Shown here: in pieces, positions 11,171 to 23,156 of the stretch
How positions within the stretch are numbered: the first letter of the stretch is position 1
How the letters are laid out: each line of letters begins with the position of its first letter
Assembly: GCF_963678635.1 (NCBI RefSeq)
Contig: NC_087063.1
Location: 74,361,617 to 74,421,616 of the forward strand
DNA: 60,000 bases
Source: Symsagittifera roscoffensis
Lineage: Eukaryota > Xenacoelomorpha > Acoela > Convolutidae
Direction: 5' to 3'
Position numbers and translations under genes: made by a program
Notes under the pieces: generated by a model
What the model was told of the DNA's origin: nothing
Seen by the model: the letters and a program-made list of their open reading frames with translations, nothing else
The model's database searches: none

Positions 11171-12449
11171 TCATTGGCGAGTTTACATTTTGGCGAGCTT
11201 AGTTATCCATCCAAATCGATTCAAATCAACGTTATAGAACTTAAATCGATCCAAAACTGTCAAAAAAGGATCGATTTAAATTGAATAAAAGTGGATTTAA
11301 GTGAGTTTCGGATGAGTTAGACGAAAACCAGAAATTTCAAACTTACTCGACAATGTGATTGTTTTCGAAAGTTTTTTTAAGTCGTTCGAATCAAAACTGA
11401 AATGGCTTTAATATGATTTATCTATCATTCCAGTTCGATGATTATTTGTGTTACCTGATTTTGCGTGGAAAACAAAACAAAAATAAGATAAAACACAGCT
11501 GAATACAAATTTCCTCCCCAGTTTCAATGGTCGGATTGAAAAATGCATCGCTTATTTGGGCACGCCGAGGAATATTTTTATTTCGAAAATTTAGTAAGTG
11601 AATCCTTATACTTGGGGTGGGTGCTTACTTTTCATACTTCTGAACTTTGCTTTTCGTTTGTAAGTGTCACAAACACAGGAATAAGAGTTACGTCTGTCCT
11701 AAAATCTTCAGAAACCTTAACCAATCACGCATCGTTCAAAAATGAAAGTGAAGAACTCGAGTGCGAACTAATGACGCCCTTTTTCAGGTGATAATGATTA
11801 TAATCATGAAAAAAAATTAAGACATGACTGCTTGGTGCTGGCTTAAATTATAGCAGGCTTAAATTATAGTAGAGGCTTGCCATTTTTGATGGAATCACTA
11901 ACACTTCAAATCAGCTTTCGTATCAGACCGGGAAGTATTTTTGAACAATCCAGTCATGTGTTAATGCATTTTAATTTAGAGTGAAAGTAACAAAAGTCTC
12001 AAAATGCAAAAACGAAGGTGAAAACTCGAAATATTAACGCACTCAGAAGTCAAAACTCAGATTAATTTACTCAAGAGCAACGGACATATGTGTTGGATTT
12101 CTAAGTTAGTGAACTACCTTGAAACTATTTGAGTCAATTCAAAGTGAACTTTTTTGTTCAAGATATTGACTTCTAGATTTTCCTATAAGCAAAACGATGT
12201 GCGGTGTTCTTAAAAAACTTTTGCTTTTATACTTACTAATTATTTGCATTATAAATGTTTGTAGGTTCAATCAATTCCTTTTACATTCTCTGCAGATCGA
12301 AATTATGGAAGTCGACATTGAAAAGGCTTGCATTGAGCACAACTCTCTCAACTGACATCTTTCACTCATTTATAAAACAACGTACGATTTCAAAAGATAT
12401 GCTTTCGAGAAAAAGGGAAAAAAGGCGGAGCATTGCAATAGGGGCGACG
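11171..12449. other. Non-coding stretch
   Basis: No gene is supported. Short frames at 11543-11791 and 12255-12482 lack recognisable domains. Confidence 0.45.
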
Positions 12450-14130
12450 AAAACAGCGCTGAAAATGAAATTTTTTCAGTAGTGTCAAAACTTTCGAAAA
12501 ACTTATACAAAAAAATTAGCCATCAAAACCTATTATAATGGATACATATCAAATGGAGTATAATTGAATTAAATCATTTGAAAAAAATGTGTTAAAAAGG
12601 ATAGTTATCGACTGCGTGGTCCCAAAGTGTAATTATATAATTGATTTTAACTTCACTGTTTTTAAATACAAAAATCAATTACAATTGATTGATATGCATG
12701 GAACACCAGTAATCATAACAAAAAAAGTTTTGCAGTAATTTTCTGGATCTACTTACCGATCCCCCATAATAACTACTAACAAATGCTACCTCTACTTTTA
12801 AAAAAAGGAGTGAATTTGCACTAGAGCGTTGTATTTAAAATTCGATTTTTGTTGCTATCTGATTGCCCAAAAATTCGCTAAGTTATCCTACTTAACAGTC
12901 ATCACCCCACCAACTTACTAAACGAGAGACGAGTGTTAAGTAGATCTGTTTTTCTTGTCTTTTTCTTTTCCTTAACATGAAACTTAATAAGAGCTTTAAT
13001 GGTGATATTCAGAAACTCCGAATTACAAAAAAGACGAAAAGTATAAATTGGTTAACAAAACGACAATCGATGTTTTTCAACTTTTTGTATAAGTTTTATG
13101 AACTGTTTGCAGTTTTTTGAGAAACTTGATTTGTCATGCTCTAGAACCAAGAAAAAAATTAAATTTACTGAATAATGTATTAGTCTATCAAAAATTATGA
13201 CGCGCTTGGGGAAACTTTGTGGGTAGCAGTTTAAGTACAAACATTTTGACTTCAAACGTTTTAAATTAGCTTAAGGGTTTGAAAACCCTCCATATGGTCA
13301 GGTTTTGAACTAATATATCCGCCATTTTAAGAACTTCATAACATGTAAGCCAAACTATTTAAATCAAAGGGCAAAAAATTGGTCATATTAGATTACAATA
13401 TCAAACAATACTACTAGATTGTGGCTGTTGGGTTTCAAACAAACAAAATTCAACGGTTCAGAAATTACAGTTAACAAAATTGAGTAAAAACTATTGGAGC
13501 CTTATTAAAATGCAAAACAAAAACATTCAAGGCTCCACTTTGATACGATCAGTCTTGTTGAAGTCAAATTTTTCCAAGTGTTTCGAATTTGGTTTTTGTT
13601 ATAGTTTTCAACAAATTTATTCGACAATGTTCTGAATTTTTGAAATAATTCTGACCTTTAAGGTAAATCTAAATCCAATTCAAAATTGTACTTATTGCGT
13701 CATTTTTTGGCGTTGTACGCGTTTTTTTGGCGTTGTACGCGGGCAGGTAGCTGCTGATGTAAAAATTTTGATTTTGTGAAATTGAAGTAATTCAAACTTG
13801 GCGTATCTGAAAAAACACGACCGTTTTGCGCAGCTTTAATGACAGTTGAAATTGCAGTTGACTTTCATTTCAAAAACTTAAGACGTTGTCCGCTAAATTT
13901 GTTACAAAAAAAATAACTCAGTGTTCTTTTATTCACTGAATTAAACGTTCTAAAACGCTCAATCTAAGGCTGCTAATTGATAACCGAAAGATATTTTTCA
14001 GATGGTTTTTTCACAGTATTGCAATTTTTTTTATTCCAACGGGCAGCAGAGCGACTTTTTCACGTTTTTCTCGTTTTCTCTGCAGCTAATCAAAATATAA
14101 GAATGATGTTATAAAAAATTTTAGATAAAA

Positions 14131-14349
14131 CTATTTGAATGGACTTAGCCGCGTCAAAACTTGAAAAATTTTGTCTGAAAGGCGTAAACTAGCCAGTGTA
14201 TCATAGTTAGTTTTAGAAGTTTTCCTGATCTGAAACCAACCTCGTAAACAGTATAAAGATTTTACACTTATGGGCTTAATTTGGTTCTTTGGAAAGCTCT
14301 GACAAATTGACAGACAAAAAATTGAAAAAGTTACTTCGTCCGGCGTCAA
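14131..14349 (-). pseudogene. Inverted paralogous ORF, left arm
   Basis: This 72-codon minus-strand frame is related at protein level to the plus-strand frame at 14570-14761. Both contain DEVT near the start, then FPKN or FPKD, then LY-L--WF, then TSKT-YD-LA, and downstream KIFQ---RLSP. The protein family is unknown to me. It is unclear whether these are exons or remnants of a foldback transposon. Confidence 0.4.
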
Positions 14350-14569
14350 GAAAAGAGTAGTATTTGTTTTGACGACCTAGGCATTATAAAAATTTTGGCT
14401 CTTTAGGCAGAAAATTGGACACATTTTAGAGACAACAAAATTGGTTATGAGAAATCTGCGCATAGATCGGAGCAGTCGCTTTTCCAAAATAGTTGCTGGA
14501 ATGGAATAGTTCTTTAGTCTGCTGATTTCGATCAACAGCGCATAATTACTCATAAGTATTTAGCACTTT

Positions 14570-14761
14570 TTGACGCTAGACGAAGTAACTCTTTTAATTC
14601 CTTTTTCTTTCAGTTTTCCGCGAAATAAAGATTGGTTCAAGCTCATCAGTTTCCCAAAGGACAAACTTGAGCCCATAAAATCAATTTTTTTATATGGTTT
14701 GCCAGAATGGTTTCACAGCAAGAACACCTCTAAAACTAGTTATGACATACTGGCTAATTGA
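14570..14761 (+). pseudogene. Inverted paralogous ORF, right arm
   Basis: This 63-codon frame is the opposite-strand partner of 14131-14349, with a spacer of about 220 bp between them. Similarity continues past its TGA as KIFQIFARLSP, showing the frame was once longer. Part of this arm is retained in copy 2 of the duplicated unit at about 22022-22206. Confidence 0.4.
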
Positions 14762-15072
14762 CACTTTTAAAAGAAGATTTTTCAAATTTTTGCCCGGCTA
14801 AGTCCTTCCTAGTATTTGTATATAGCTGTTGTCAAAATTTAAACTTGTCGTAATAAAAAAAGTTTCAACTTCTCTGTCTCGTGACTGAAGTAACGAAGTT
14901 TTTGCAGAAACTAATTTGAAAAAAATTTATTTTCTATGCCAAATAATTAACAAGCTAAGTCGTGAATGATGATGAACGTTCAATAAGCTCACGCTCAATG
15001 CATTGTGAATCCCGTCCCATAGATATCAGAAAACCCAATCTGCACCTCAAACTGGGAAGCTGATAAAAACGT

Positions 15073-15258
15073 GTGGTTCATCGAATCTATGTTTCACACA
15101 TTGCTCGAGCCACAAATCCTCTGTGCATTGGAGTCGTACGCTTCCAAAATGCCACAAAGCTGCATCAGGTTTTGATTATGAAGACTGCTCACCTTTTAAT
15201 ACACTTTTTGGTTGAAGAAATGACTAAAATAAAAAAAAAGTTTTTAAAGACAGGATAA
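15073..15258 (+). pseudogene. Short ORF conserved in both copies of the ~4-kb unit
   Basis: A 61-codon frame here and a 64-codon frame at 22333-22527 are near-identical over NPLCIGVVRFQNATKLHQV and remain open in both copies. The first codon is GTG or ATG-like rather than a clear start. No known domain. It is possibly a piece of a captured exon. Confidence 0.2.
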
Positions 15259-16615
15259 AATTATAGCGTCTAAATTGTCTAAGGATATAATTAGCGTCTA
15301 TGTTGTTTTAATAAAACTAAATTGGTGGCCCTAATTCAATTTAGACTGCACTCTTAAATAATCGGAACAAAGAACGTTTTTAACTTGTTGAAATTTTCCG
15401 CTCAATTTGAATCTACGCTTTATTGTTGAAGTTACACTCTGATCTAAACAACTCTAATGCAATTTTTCAGACGCGAGGTGGATTTTGACTTTGTTAATGG
15501 AGTGGTTCAGCAGTTTCGTGTGAATTTGGACAGTTAATTGAAGAAATTATGAACAACGTTGTTGATTTTACTGTAATGTTGTTTTGGGGAAACAAATGAA
15601 AATTTCTAGTCTTTTTTACTATGCGGATTAAAAACACTTGAGCTTTAAATAGGCTTAAACATTTGGAATTAAACTTCAGAACTCCTTGCCATTTTTAAGA
15701 TTTATACCATTAGAATCAATTATTGTGATCCTTTTTCAATACTGCCAAATGATGAATTTTGAACCATTTAGCATTAAAAAGACCTTAATTATTTGAGTCA
15801 AGTTTACTAAGAGAACGTGGGGTCGGTTGTTAGATCCCTTTGTTTCTGTTTGTAACTAAAATTATAAGTCTCAGTTAAATTATATTATAGATCATAGTCG
15901 ATATGGTCCTATAGTTAGAATGATATTTGTATAAACAGATAAATTAAAAAGGTTGATAGAATAAGTTTAAAATATTTATAAACGGATGAACAACTGTCTT
16001 AAATACCGAAATAAGTTTGGGGTTTTTAGCTTAAGTTACATTAATTGGAGCTAAAGAGAACAATATAATCTTACCTCTGTCAGTTCTGGAATGTTTTTTG
16101 TTGAAAGGAGTATTTTTGTTGAAAGAAAAATTAGTGATAAATAATAAAAAAAGAAAATAATTTCACTCGACTGAGCGAGTGGGGAAAATAAAAATTCTGA
16201 AGATTCAGGTTGATTTGTTTCTCAGCTGTTTGGCTAAGACAAATCTGCACCTGCAGTCTAGACTTCGAACTTTGTTTTTCCCTTTTTCTTAATCCTCTTG
16301 ATAAAATTGACGTTTGCAGCTTATTGATTTTTTAGTTAAAAAAATCAATAATTTAAAAGATTAGGGCAATTTATTAGTATTGCACCTGCCTTACTTAATT
16401 AAAAATTCAAAATCTTGGCTACAAAAACAGCGCTGAAAATGAAATTTTTTCAGTAGTGTCAAATTTTTCGAAAAACTTATACAAAAAATTAGCCATCAAA
16501 ACCTATTATAATGGATACATATCAAATGGATTATAATTGAATTAAATCATTTGAAAAAAATATGTTAAAATGGATAGTTATCGATTGCGTGGTCCCAAAG
16601 TGTAACAAGACTGCT

Positions 16616-17133
16616 CGTATTAGGGGAAGCCCTGAGTGTTTCGACTGCCTTTAAGGTTTATAGAGCAGTAATATCATAAGCAACAAAAAAATTTAAAAAA
16701 ATAAAACTAAATTTTTTTTCTAAAACTTGAATTTTTCTATGAAAATCATCCCACCACACGCCATATAAAGTAGAAAACAATAAATTTCGCTCCTTTTAAC
16801 AAATCAATTAATGCAAATAAGCTTCTTTCAATCAATTTGGAGCGATTTCTAAGACGGATTAAATATCCGCTTACGCGTTAATAGCGCGAAATTTATCGCG
16901 CGTTAATTGTCCCAAATTGGCCGAAATGGCAAGCTTTAAACCTCCATAACTTTACAAAAAATTATCACAGGTAGAATATCTTTTCAAATTTAAGCTCAGG
17001 ACAACAATACCTTTTGAATGATATAAAAAAAATTCCGTCAAAAATGGCTAGTTAAAAAGTCGAAATTTGTCTGAAGAAAAAAAACCCACTCCGAGCACAA
17101 ATATTCCGCCACTTTCGTATCGAAAGTCGGAAC
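16616..17133 (+). repeat. ~530-bp hairpin element, copy 3, with empty site
   Basis: Copy 1 of the host unit reads CCAAAGTGTAATTATATAAT at 12636 without the element. Here the same sequence is split after GTGTAA, and the right flank resumes AATTATATAAT. The insertion therefore either duplicated AA, or sits between A and T with two element-derived bases. The 3' hairpin (ACTTTCG-TAT-CGAAAGT) is intact; the 5' hairpin is partly decayed. Confidence 0.85.
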
Positions 17134-20100
17134 AATTATATAATTGATTTTAAATTCACCGTTTTTAAATACAAAAATCAATTACAATTGATTCATATGC
17201 ATGGAACACCAGTAATAATAACAAAAAAAATTTGCGGTAACTTTCTGGATCTACTTACCAATCCCCCATTATAACTACTAACAAATGCTACCTCTATTTA
17301 AAAATGCAGTATATTTGCACTAGAACATTGTATTTAAAATTCGATTTTCGTTGCTATCTGATTGCTCGAAAATTCGCTAAGTTATCCTACTTAACAGTCA
17401 TCACCCCACCAGTTTACTAAACGAGGGACGAGTGTTAAGTAGATCTATTTTTCTTGTCTTTTGCTTTTCCTTAACATGAAACTTAATAAGAGCTTTGATA
17501 GTGATATTCAGAAACTCCGAATTAAAAAAAAGACGAAAAGTATAAATTGGTCAATAAAACGAAAATCGATGTTTTTCAACTTTTTGTATAAGTTTTTTTT
17601 AACTGTTTACAGTTTTTTGAGAAACTTGATTTTTCATGCTCTAGAACCAAGAAAAAAATTGAATTTACTGAATCAAGTATTAGTCTATCAAAAATTATGA
17701 CGCGCTTGGGGAAACTTTGTGGGTAGCAGTTTAAGTACAAACATTTTGACTTCAAACGTTTTAAATTAGCTTAAAGGTTTGAAAACCCTCCATATGGTCA
17801 GGTTTTGAACTAAAATATCCGCCATTTTAAGAACTTGTTCATAACATGTAAGCCAAAACTATTTAAATCAAAGGGCAAATAATTGGTCATATTAGATTAC
17901 AATATCAAACAATACTACTAGATTGTGGCTGTTGGGTTTCAAACGAACAAAATTCAACGGTTCAGAAATTACAGTTTAAAAAAATTGAGTAAAAACTATT
18001 GGAGCCTTATTAAAGTGCAAAACAAAAACATTCAAGGCTTCACTTTGATACGATCAGTCTTGTTGAAGTCAAATTTTTCCAAGTGTTTCGAAATTCGTTA
18101 TTGTTATAGTTTTCAACAAATTTGTCCGACAATGTTCTAAATTTTTGAAATAATTCTGACCTTTAAGGTAAATCTAAAACCAATTCGAAATTGTACTTAT
18201 TGCGTCATTTTTTTGCGTTGTACGCGTTTTTTTGGCGTTGTACGCAGGCAGGTAGCTGCTGATGTAAAAATTTAGATTTTGTGAAATTGAAGTAATTCAA
18301 ACTTGGCGTATCTGAAAAAACACGACCGTTTTGCGCAGCTTTAATGACAGTTGAATTTGCAGTTGACTTTCATTTCAAATCGGGCAACCGATTCCCGGTA
18401 CTGTTTACAATCCCAAAAGGGTTGATTTGGTGGTTGACTTCTCGGTATCGTACTATGCTGCTTGCCCCGTGATCTGTGCTCTTCCGACTGTATCTCACTC
18501 GTCAATCAATAGTCGATCGCAACAATAATTCCAATAATAACAATGAATTAAGAAATAAGTATAACCAAATACAGAGTAGCCTATAAATGGCTGGAATATA
18601 AATTATTCATTTAGACAATGGAATGAGTCCGCGATTACTATTATTTAACCCCCTGCTTTCTGCAGTTCCATTAACACCTTACTATTTACTAACTAACTAA
18701 CGTTCTCCTCGAGAACTTCTTTCATTATCGATCGTTCAACAACAATCCCACTATCCTCTAGATAGCCTAATTTGTATCCACTAACTAACTTAATCACGTT
18801 AACAAGTCTTCCAACTCGTTCCCACTTTACTTTAAGAATAAAGCGACTACCTTAGCTTGTAGCCCAAAATTGTCCCCACTATTTCAATGAGATACGACTT
18901 ATTAACCATAAACTCTAAATCATTCTGGTTCGTAAAGATCGGTCCGAAGCATCCGCGCCTTATGTCTTTTTACTCTTAGTTTTAGTTAGGGATCCGTCAT
19001 TCCGTACAAGCCTTGACATTTACCTATGTACCTCCTACGCAGCGTTCCAGCCCATAAATTCCGCATGATCACATTAATTTAAATGCCAAGTTCAAAATGC
19101 CAACGAAAGCTATGCTAAGCAAATAACAAATGCAACTTCAACTTAATTCAAGCTATATTTACATATCAAAATGCCCAAGGACATTAGTTAATTTTCCCGT
19201 ATCTTTTCCCTTTTCCCGTGACTAGGATAACTTCCCAGTGAACTTAATTTCCCGTTTATCTTAATCCGAAAATTCCCATACGTAACCTATTCAAATTTCA
19301 ACCTGACGACCTTCAGGGTAAGCCGTTCCCCTAACTGGGGTCCAATTGAGCCAATAAAACACACCCCAGAAGCCAATGGAATATCTTGTACATTCCTAAC
19401 ATTCAGATTATTTAATTCCCCTATTCCCGCGTTTATACTGCCAAAATAATATGCGGCTACTTTTCTGTGCCATTGACGCATATCTATTAATAGTTCAATC
19501 ACCAAGTTAAATTGAACCCAATGTTTGTTTAGCTAACTCTTAATAATTCCAAAATATACCACTTTACATTAAACCAAGATATTCTATCGATTTCAGGGAA
19601 ATGCCTAAACAAATTCCCATACCTACTAATTACCGTCCAAGATCCATAAAATAGCTCCATTACCCTTCCTGATTAATAAACATATGATTAGGGTTAATTT
19701 CCGGTGCTAAATTTAAGGGTTTTGGAGCTAAAACCGTGAAATGTCAAATAGAGGTCAACCCGGACTCAATTCTCCCATAATCGGTTCGAGGTCACATAGG
19801 GGTCCTATCTACCAAGTTTCATCCATATCTGACAAATACTTCCCAAGTTATCCCAATTTTAAGGTCCATTATCACTTTTCCCGGAAAATTTCAATTAGCA
19901 CCGGAAAGGTCAACAGGTAACTAAGACTTACAGTACCTCATCCAGGGCTACTACATACCTAAAAATGAGCTCAATCGGATCAGTAGTTATGGATTTCCGG
20001 TGGGGCTATTTGCGCTTCCGGGAACCGTTATCACTCGGCCCCAGGGGGTCGGGTGGGTCCGGCTCCTTGCATGCCCGGGTCAAATCATCTCTAGTATTAC

Positions 20101-20274
20101 CCCATCAAATTTCATAAAGTCCGCCCCAGTATTTTCCGAGTGGGGGGGGGGGGGGGTTGTTCGGATCTATTCCATTACCTATTTTCCCAAAGGAGGGGGA
20201 TTAATTCCAAGAACTTAAGCAAATACAAGTTTAATTCAATCTTATTACACATTATTCAATTTATCATCGCTATC

Positions 20275-20781
20275 ATGGATTTTGAATCCTATACCCAAAT
20301 TTCCCAGTATCTCCGAGCCGATTCCACAGGAAAGGATATTGTCCGACCTCTTTCCCGAAACCAACGGAAAGTATTCCGCTTGAAGGCAAAGAAATATTCC
20401 ATCGTCGATCATACGCTCTGCTGCGACGGGAAAATCGTTCTTCATGAAGCTAACGTCACCCCCGTGTCACATAACTGACATAAAACCGCCCTAGAGCACA
20501 GCGGAAATTACCTCGAGTTATATCGAGAAGCGCGAACAACATACTTTATAGAGGGAAACCTCCAATCCAAGTGCAGGGATGTCTGCTTCGCGTGTATCAA
20601 ATGTACCGAAGCCAGGATGATCTTTTTCGAAGGGGTCCCTATGCGACACCTAACGGCCAAGACCCGCGAACGAATATGCCGGACGATTATGACACCGGTA
20701 TATAAAGCGAAGAGAAATCGTACGCATAAGCCTCGCGTCCCTGTCTTCATTGCCGGGATGGAATTACATCGCGGGGAATAA
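20275..20781 (+). pseudogene. Integrase N-terminal (HHCC zinc-binding) relic
   Basis: An ATG at about 20275 opens a frame with a YLRADSTGKDIVR...RNQRKVFRLKAKKYSIVDHTL pattern, here given in two pieces. It resembles the segment that precedes the zinc finger in Ty3/gypsy, Ginger and KRBA2-type integrases. It stops near 20478. After a frame change the sequence continues as HKTALEHSGNYLELYREA and then CFACIKC, the His-His and Cys-x2-Cys pairs expected of an integrase zinc finger, ending at a TAA at 20779-20781. No DDE catalytic core follows. The fragment is therefore inactive. A start codon right at the domain edge hints at a stand-alone integrase rather than the middle of a polyprotein, but this is inference. 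Confidence 0.5.
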
Positions 20782-21183
20782 ACACGGTCAAAACGGATCG
20801 GAACCATTTACCTCTAATACTGGATGCAACATGAGGGGGTTCATAAGGGGGAGGGGCATGTCGCCATTATTACGGGGGTGCGCCCAAAATCGACATAATT
20901 TTCTTCAAAATCCATTTTACTTTACCTTTACTTATTATTACATATATCCCCCTCATTTTCATCTTGTTATTTAATTTCGACCATTTTGGGTATGTATTAT
21001 GCACATGCTTCGATTCGTTCAATTCTGACAAATATTTACTAAAACTATTTACCAGCTTATAGGACGTTCAATTTTGGGCTGTGCCAATCATTCTAACTCG
21101 AATCACTGCTGTTTCAAGCCAATTTAAAACGTGAATAAACTTCGGTATAAACTTTCAATAATTTGGTTTGAATATTTTGTAAC

Positions 21184-21621
21184 TTGTTTTTAGCCCATCT
21201 TTTCACTCAACTTAGAAACAACTCCTTTTTATCCTACTTAGAATCAATTTCTACAACAAAAACAACATGCCGTATCAAAACATCTGGCTGCTCAACCTTG
21301 AGGGGGTTTGGCCCTAGGCGGACCCCTTTTTTTGGTTCATTCAACCTCAAAAAAAGGAATTCCCAGTCAGAGTCTTTAACATCCGCGCGGCGGCACGCTT
21401 GGGAGACAAAAAAAAACGAGTTTGACGTCTTCCATTTGTGGATCACCTTCTTTCGGGACGGCCAAGAGGACATCGCTGCGCTGAATCCGGGGAGCTCCGT
21501 CGCCAAGGAGTTAATGGGCCACTTAAGAAAGTGGGCCAAAAAGTTGGGCTCAAGTCAGAAAGAACTGGCGGGCGACATTGGTGAGGTCGGGTCACTCGTT
21601 GACCTGGCCTACGAGTCTTGA
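21184..21621 (+). CDS. Unrecognised GC-rich ORF, possible captured exon
   Basis: The last ~80 codons of this frame (21360-21621) have balanced amino-acid content, GC-rich codons and a predicted helical, charged sequence (SSVAKELMGHLRKWAKKLGS, then GDIGEVGSLVDLAYES and a stop). Surrounding DNA is AT-rich and stop-dense. A possible splice acceptor, TTTTTAG, lies at about 21195, and there is no convincing start. An exon fragment carried within the 3.3-kb insertion is one explanation. I do not recognise the protein. Confidence 0.3.
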   Translation: MFLAHLFTQLRNNSFLSYLESISTTKTTCRIKTSGCSTLRGFGPRRTPFFGSFNLKKRNSQSESLTSARRHAWETKKNEFDVFHLWITFFRDGQEDIAALNPGSSVAKELMGHLRKWAKKLGSSQKELAGDIGEVGSLVDLAYES

Positions 21622-23075
21622 TGCTAAATCGTAATTGTATATATATATATATTCAGATTCAATTTACTTATGAAGCTGCGTTTTCCGGCTATATGAGTTT
21701 AGGTAGAATCACACATTCTACACTTATGGGCTTAATTTAGTTCTTTGGAAAGCTCTGACAAATTGACAGACAAAAAATTGAAAGAGTTACTTCGTCCGGC
21801 GTCAAGAAAAGAGTAGTATTTGTTTTGACGACCTGGGCATTATAAAAACTTAGGCTCATAATGCAGAAAATTGGACACATTTTAGAGACAACAAATTTGG
21901 TTATGAGAAATCTGTGCATAGATCGGAGCAATCGTTTTTCCAAAATAGTTGCTGGAAAAGTTCTTGAGTCTGCTGATTTGGATCATCAGCGCAAAATTAC
22001 TCATAAGTATTTGGCAGTTTTTCACGCTAGACGAAGTAACTCTTTTAATTCCTTTTTCTTTCAGTTTTCCGCGGAATAAAGATTGGTTCAAGCTCATCAG
22101 TTTACCAAAGGACAAGCTTTTGTCAAAATTTAAACTTATCGTAATGAAAAAGTTGCAACTTCTAAGTCTCGTGACTGAAGTAACGGAGTTTTCTATGTCA
22201 ACATAGTAATTAGCCTAAATCGTGAATGATGATGAACGTTCTATAAGCTCACGCTCAATGCATTGTGAATCCCGTCCCACAGATAGCAGAAAACCCAATC
22301 TGCACTTCAAACTGGGAAGCTGATAAAAACGTGTGATTCATCGAATCTATGTTTCACACAATGCTCGAGCCACAAATCCTCTGTGCATTGGAGTCGTACG
22401 CTTCCAAAATGCCACAAAACTGCATCAGGTCTGGATTCTGAAGACTGCTCGCCTATTAATACACTTTTTGGTTGAAGAAATGACTAAAATCAAAAAAAAA
22501 GTTTTTAAAGACAGGATAAAATTATAGCGTCTATTTTGTCTAAGGATATAATTAGCGTCTATGTTGTTTTAATAAAACTAAATTGGTGGCCCTAATTCAA
22601 TTTAGACTGCACTCTTAAAAAATTGGAACAAAGAACGTTTTTAACTTGTTGAAATTTTCCGCTCAATTTGAATCTACGCTTTTTTGTTGAAGTTACACTC
22701 TGATCTAAACAACTCTAATGCAATTTTTCAGACGCGAGGTGGATTTTGGCTTTGTTAATGGAGTTTTTCAGCAGTTTCGTGTGAATTTGGACAGTTAATT
22801 GATGAAATTATAAACAACTTTGTTGATTTTACTGTAATGTTGTTTTAGGAAGAAAATGAAAATTTGTAGTCTTTTTTACTATGCGGCCTTCAAGCACTTG
22901 AGCTTTAAATAGGCTTAAATGTTTGAAATTAAGCTTCAGAACTTCTTGCCTTTTTAAAATTTTATACAATTAGAATCAATTGTTGTGATCCAGTATAAAA
23001 AATCAATAATTTAAAAAATCAGGGCAATTTGTCAGTGTTGCACCTGCCTTACATAATTAAAATTCAAAGTCTTTT

Positions 23076-23156
23076 GTTAGGATCGCAAAAGGACTGGGGG
23101 CTTTGTCGCCGCGCTGTCTGCTTTTTAAGGCCAGACAGTAAGCCAGTCCGCCTAAC
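23076..23156 (+). other. Nested three-stem structure, copy A
   Basis: Three perfect inverted pairs are nested: GTTAGG (23076) with CCTAAC (23151), GGACTGG (23091) with CCAGTCC (23143), and CTGTCTG (23114) with CAGACAG (23132). As RNA this would fold into one long interrupted hairpin of about 80 nt. Relatives are at 37090-37170 and 43075-43155. It may be a structured RNA or a terminal structure of a repeat; I know no family that matches. Confidence 0.5.

Larger units (their letters stand above)
12450..16425. repeat. ~4-kb duplicated unit, copy 1
   Basis: Sequence from AAAACAGCGCTGAAAATG (12450) to about 13874 matches 16434-18379. The part from 14273 to about 15735 matches 21719-22990. The final ~100 bp (16340-16425) matches about 22995-23065. 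The second copy starts directly after this one ends, so this is a tandem duplication whose second copy has since gained and lost segments. The part at 15830-16425 also has a more distant relative at 42500-43080. Confidence 0.8.
18380..21718. other. 3.3-kb GC-richer insertion of retroelement-like DNA
   Basis: This block interrupts copy 2 of the ~4-kb unit and clearly differs in base composition from its surroundings, with many CCCG, CCGG and CTAACTAAC motifs. It holds an integrase relic (20275-20781), a 15-base G run at 20142-20156, and an open frame at 21184-21621. I see no terminal repeats or target duplication. The remaining ~1.9 kb at its left end shows no coding frame. Confidence 0.6.
16434..22990. 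repeat. ~4-kb duplicated unit, copy 2 (interrupted twice)
   Basis: Copy 2 begins where copy 1 ends. It carries an insertion of the hairpin element at 16616-17133. It is then broken at 18380, where 3,339 bp of unrelated sequence replaces about 398 bp of the unit, and it resumes at 21719. Relative to copy 1 it also lacks a few hundred bases around 14660-14900 and about 600 bp after 15740. It runs into the 4.3-kb tandem duplication that starts at 22956. Confidence 0.75.
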
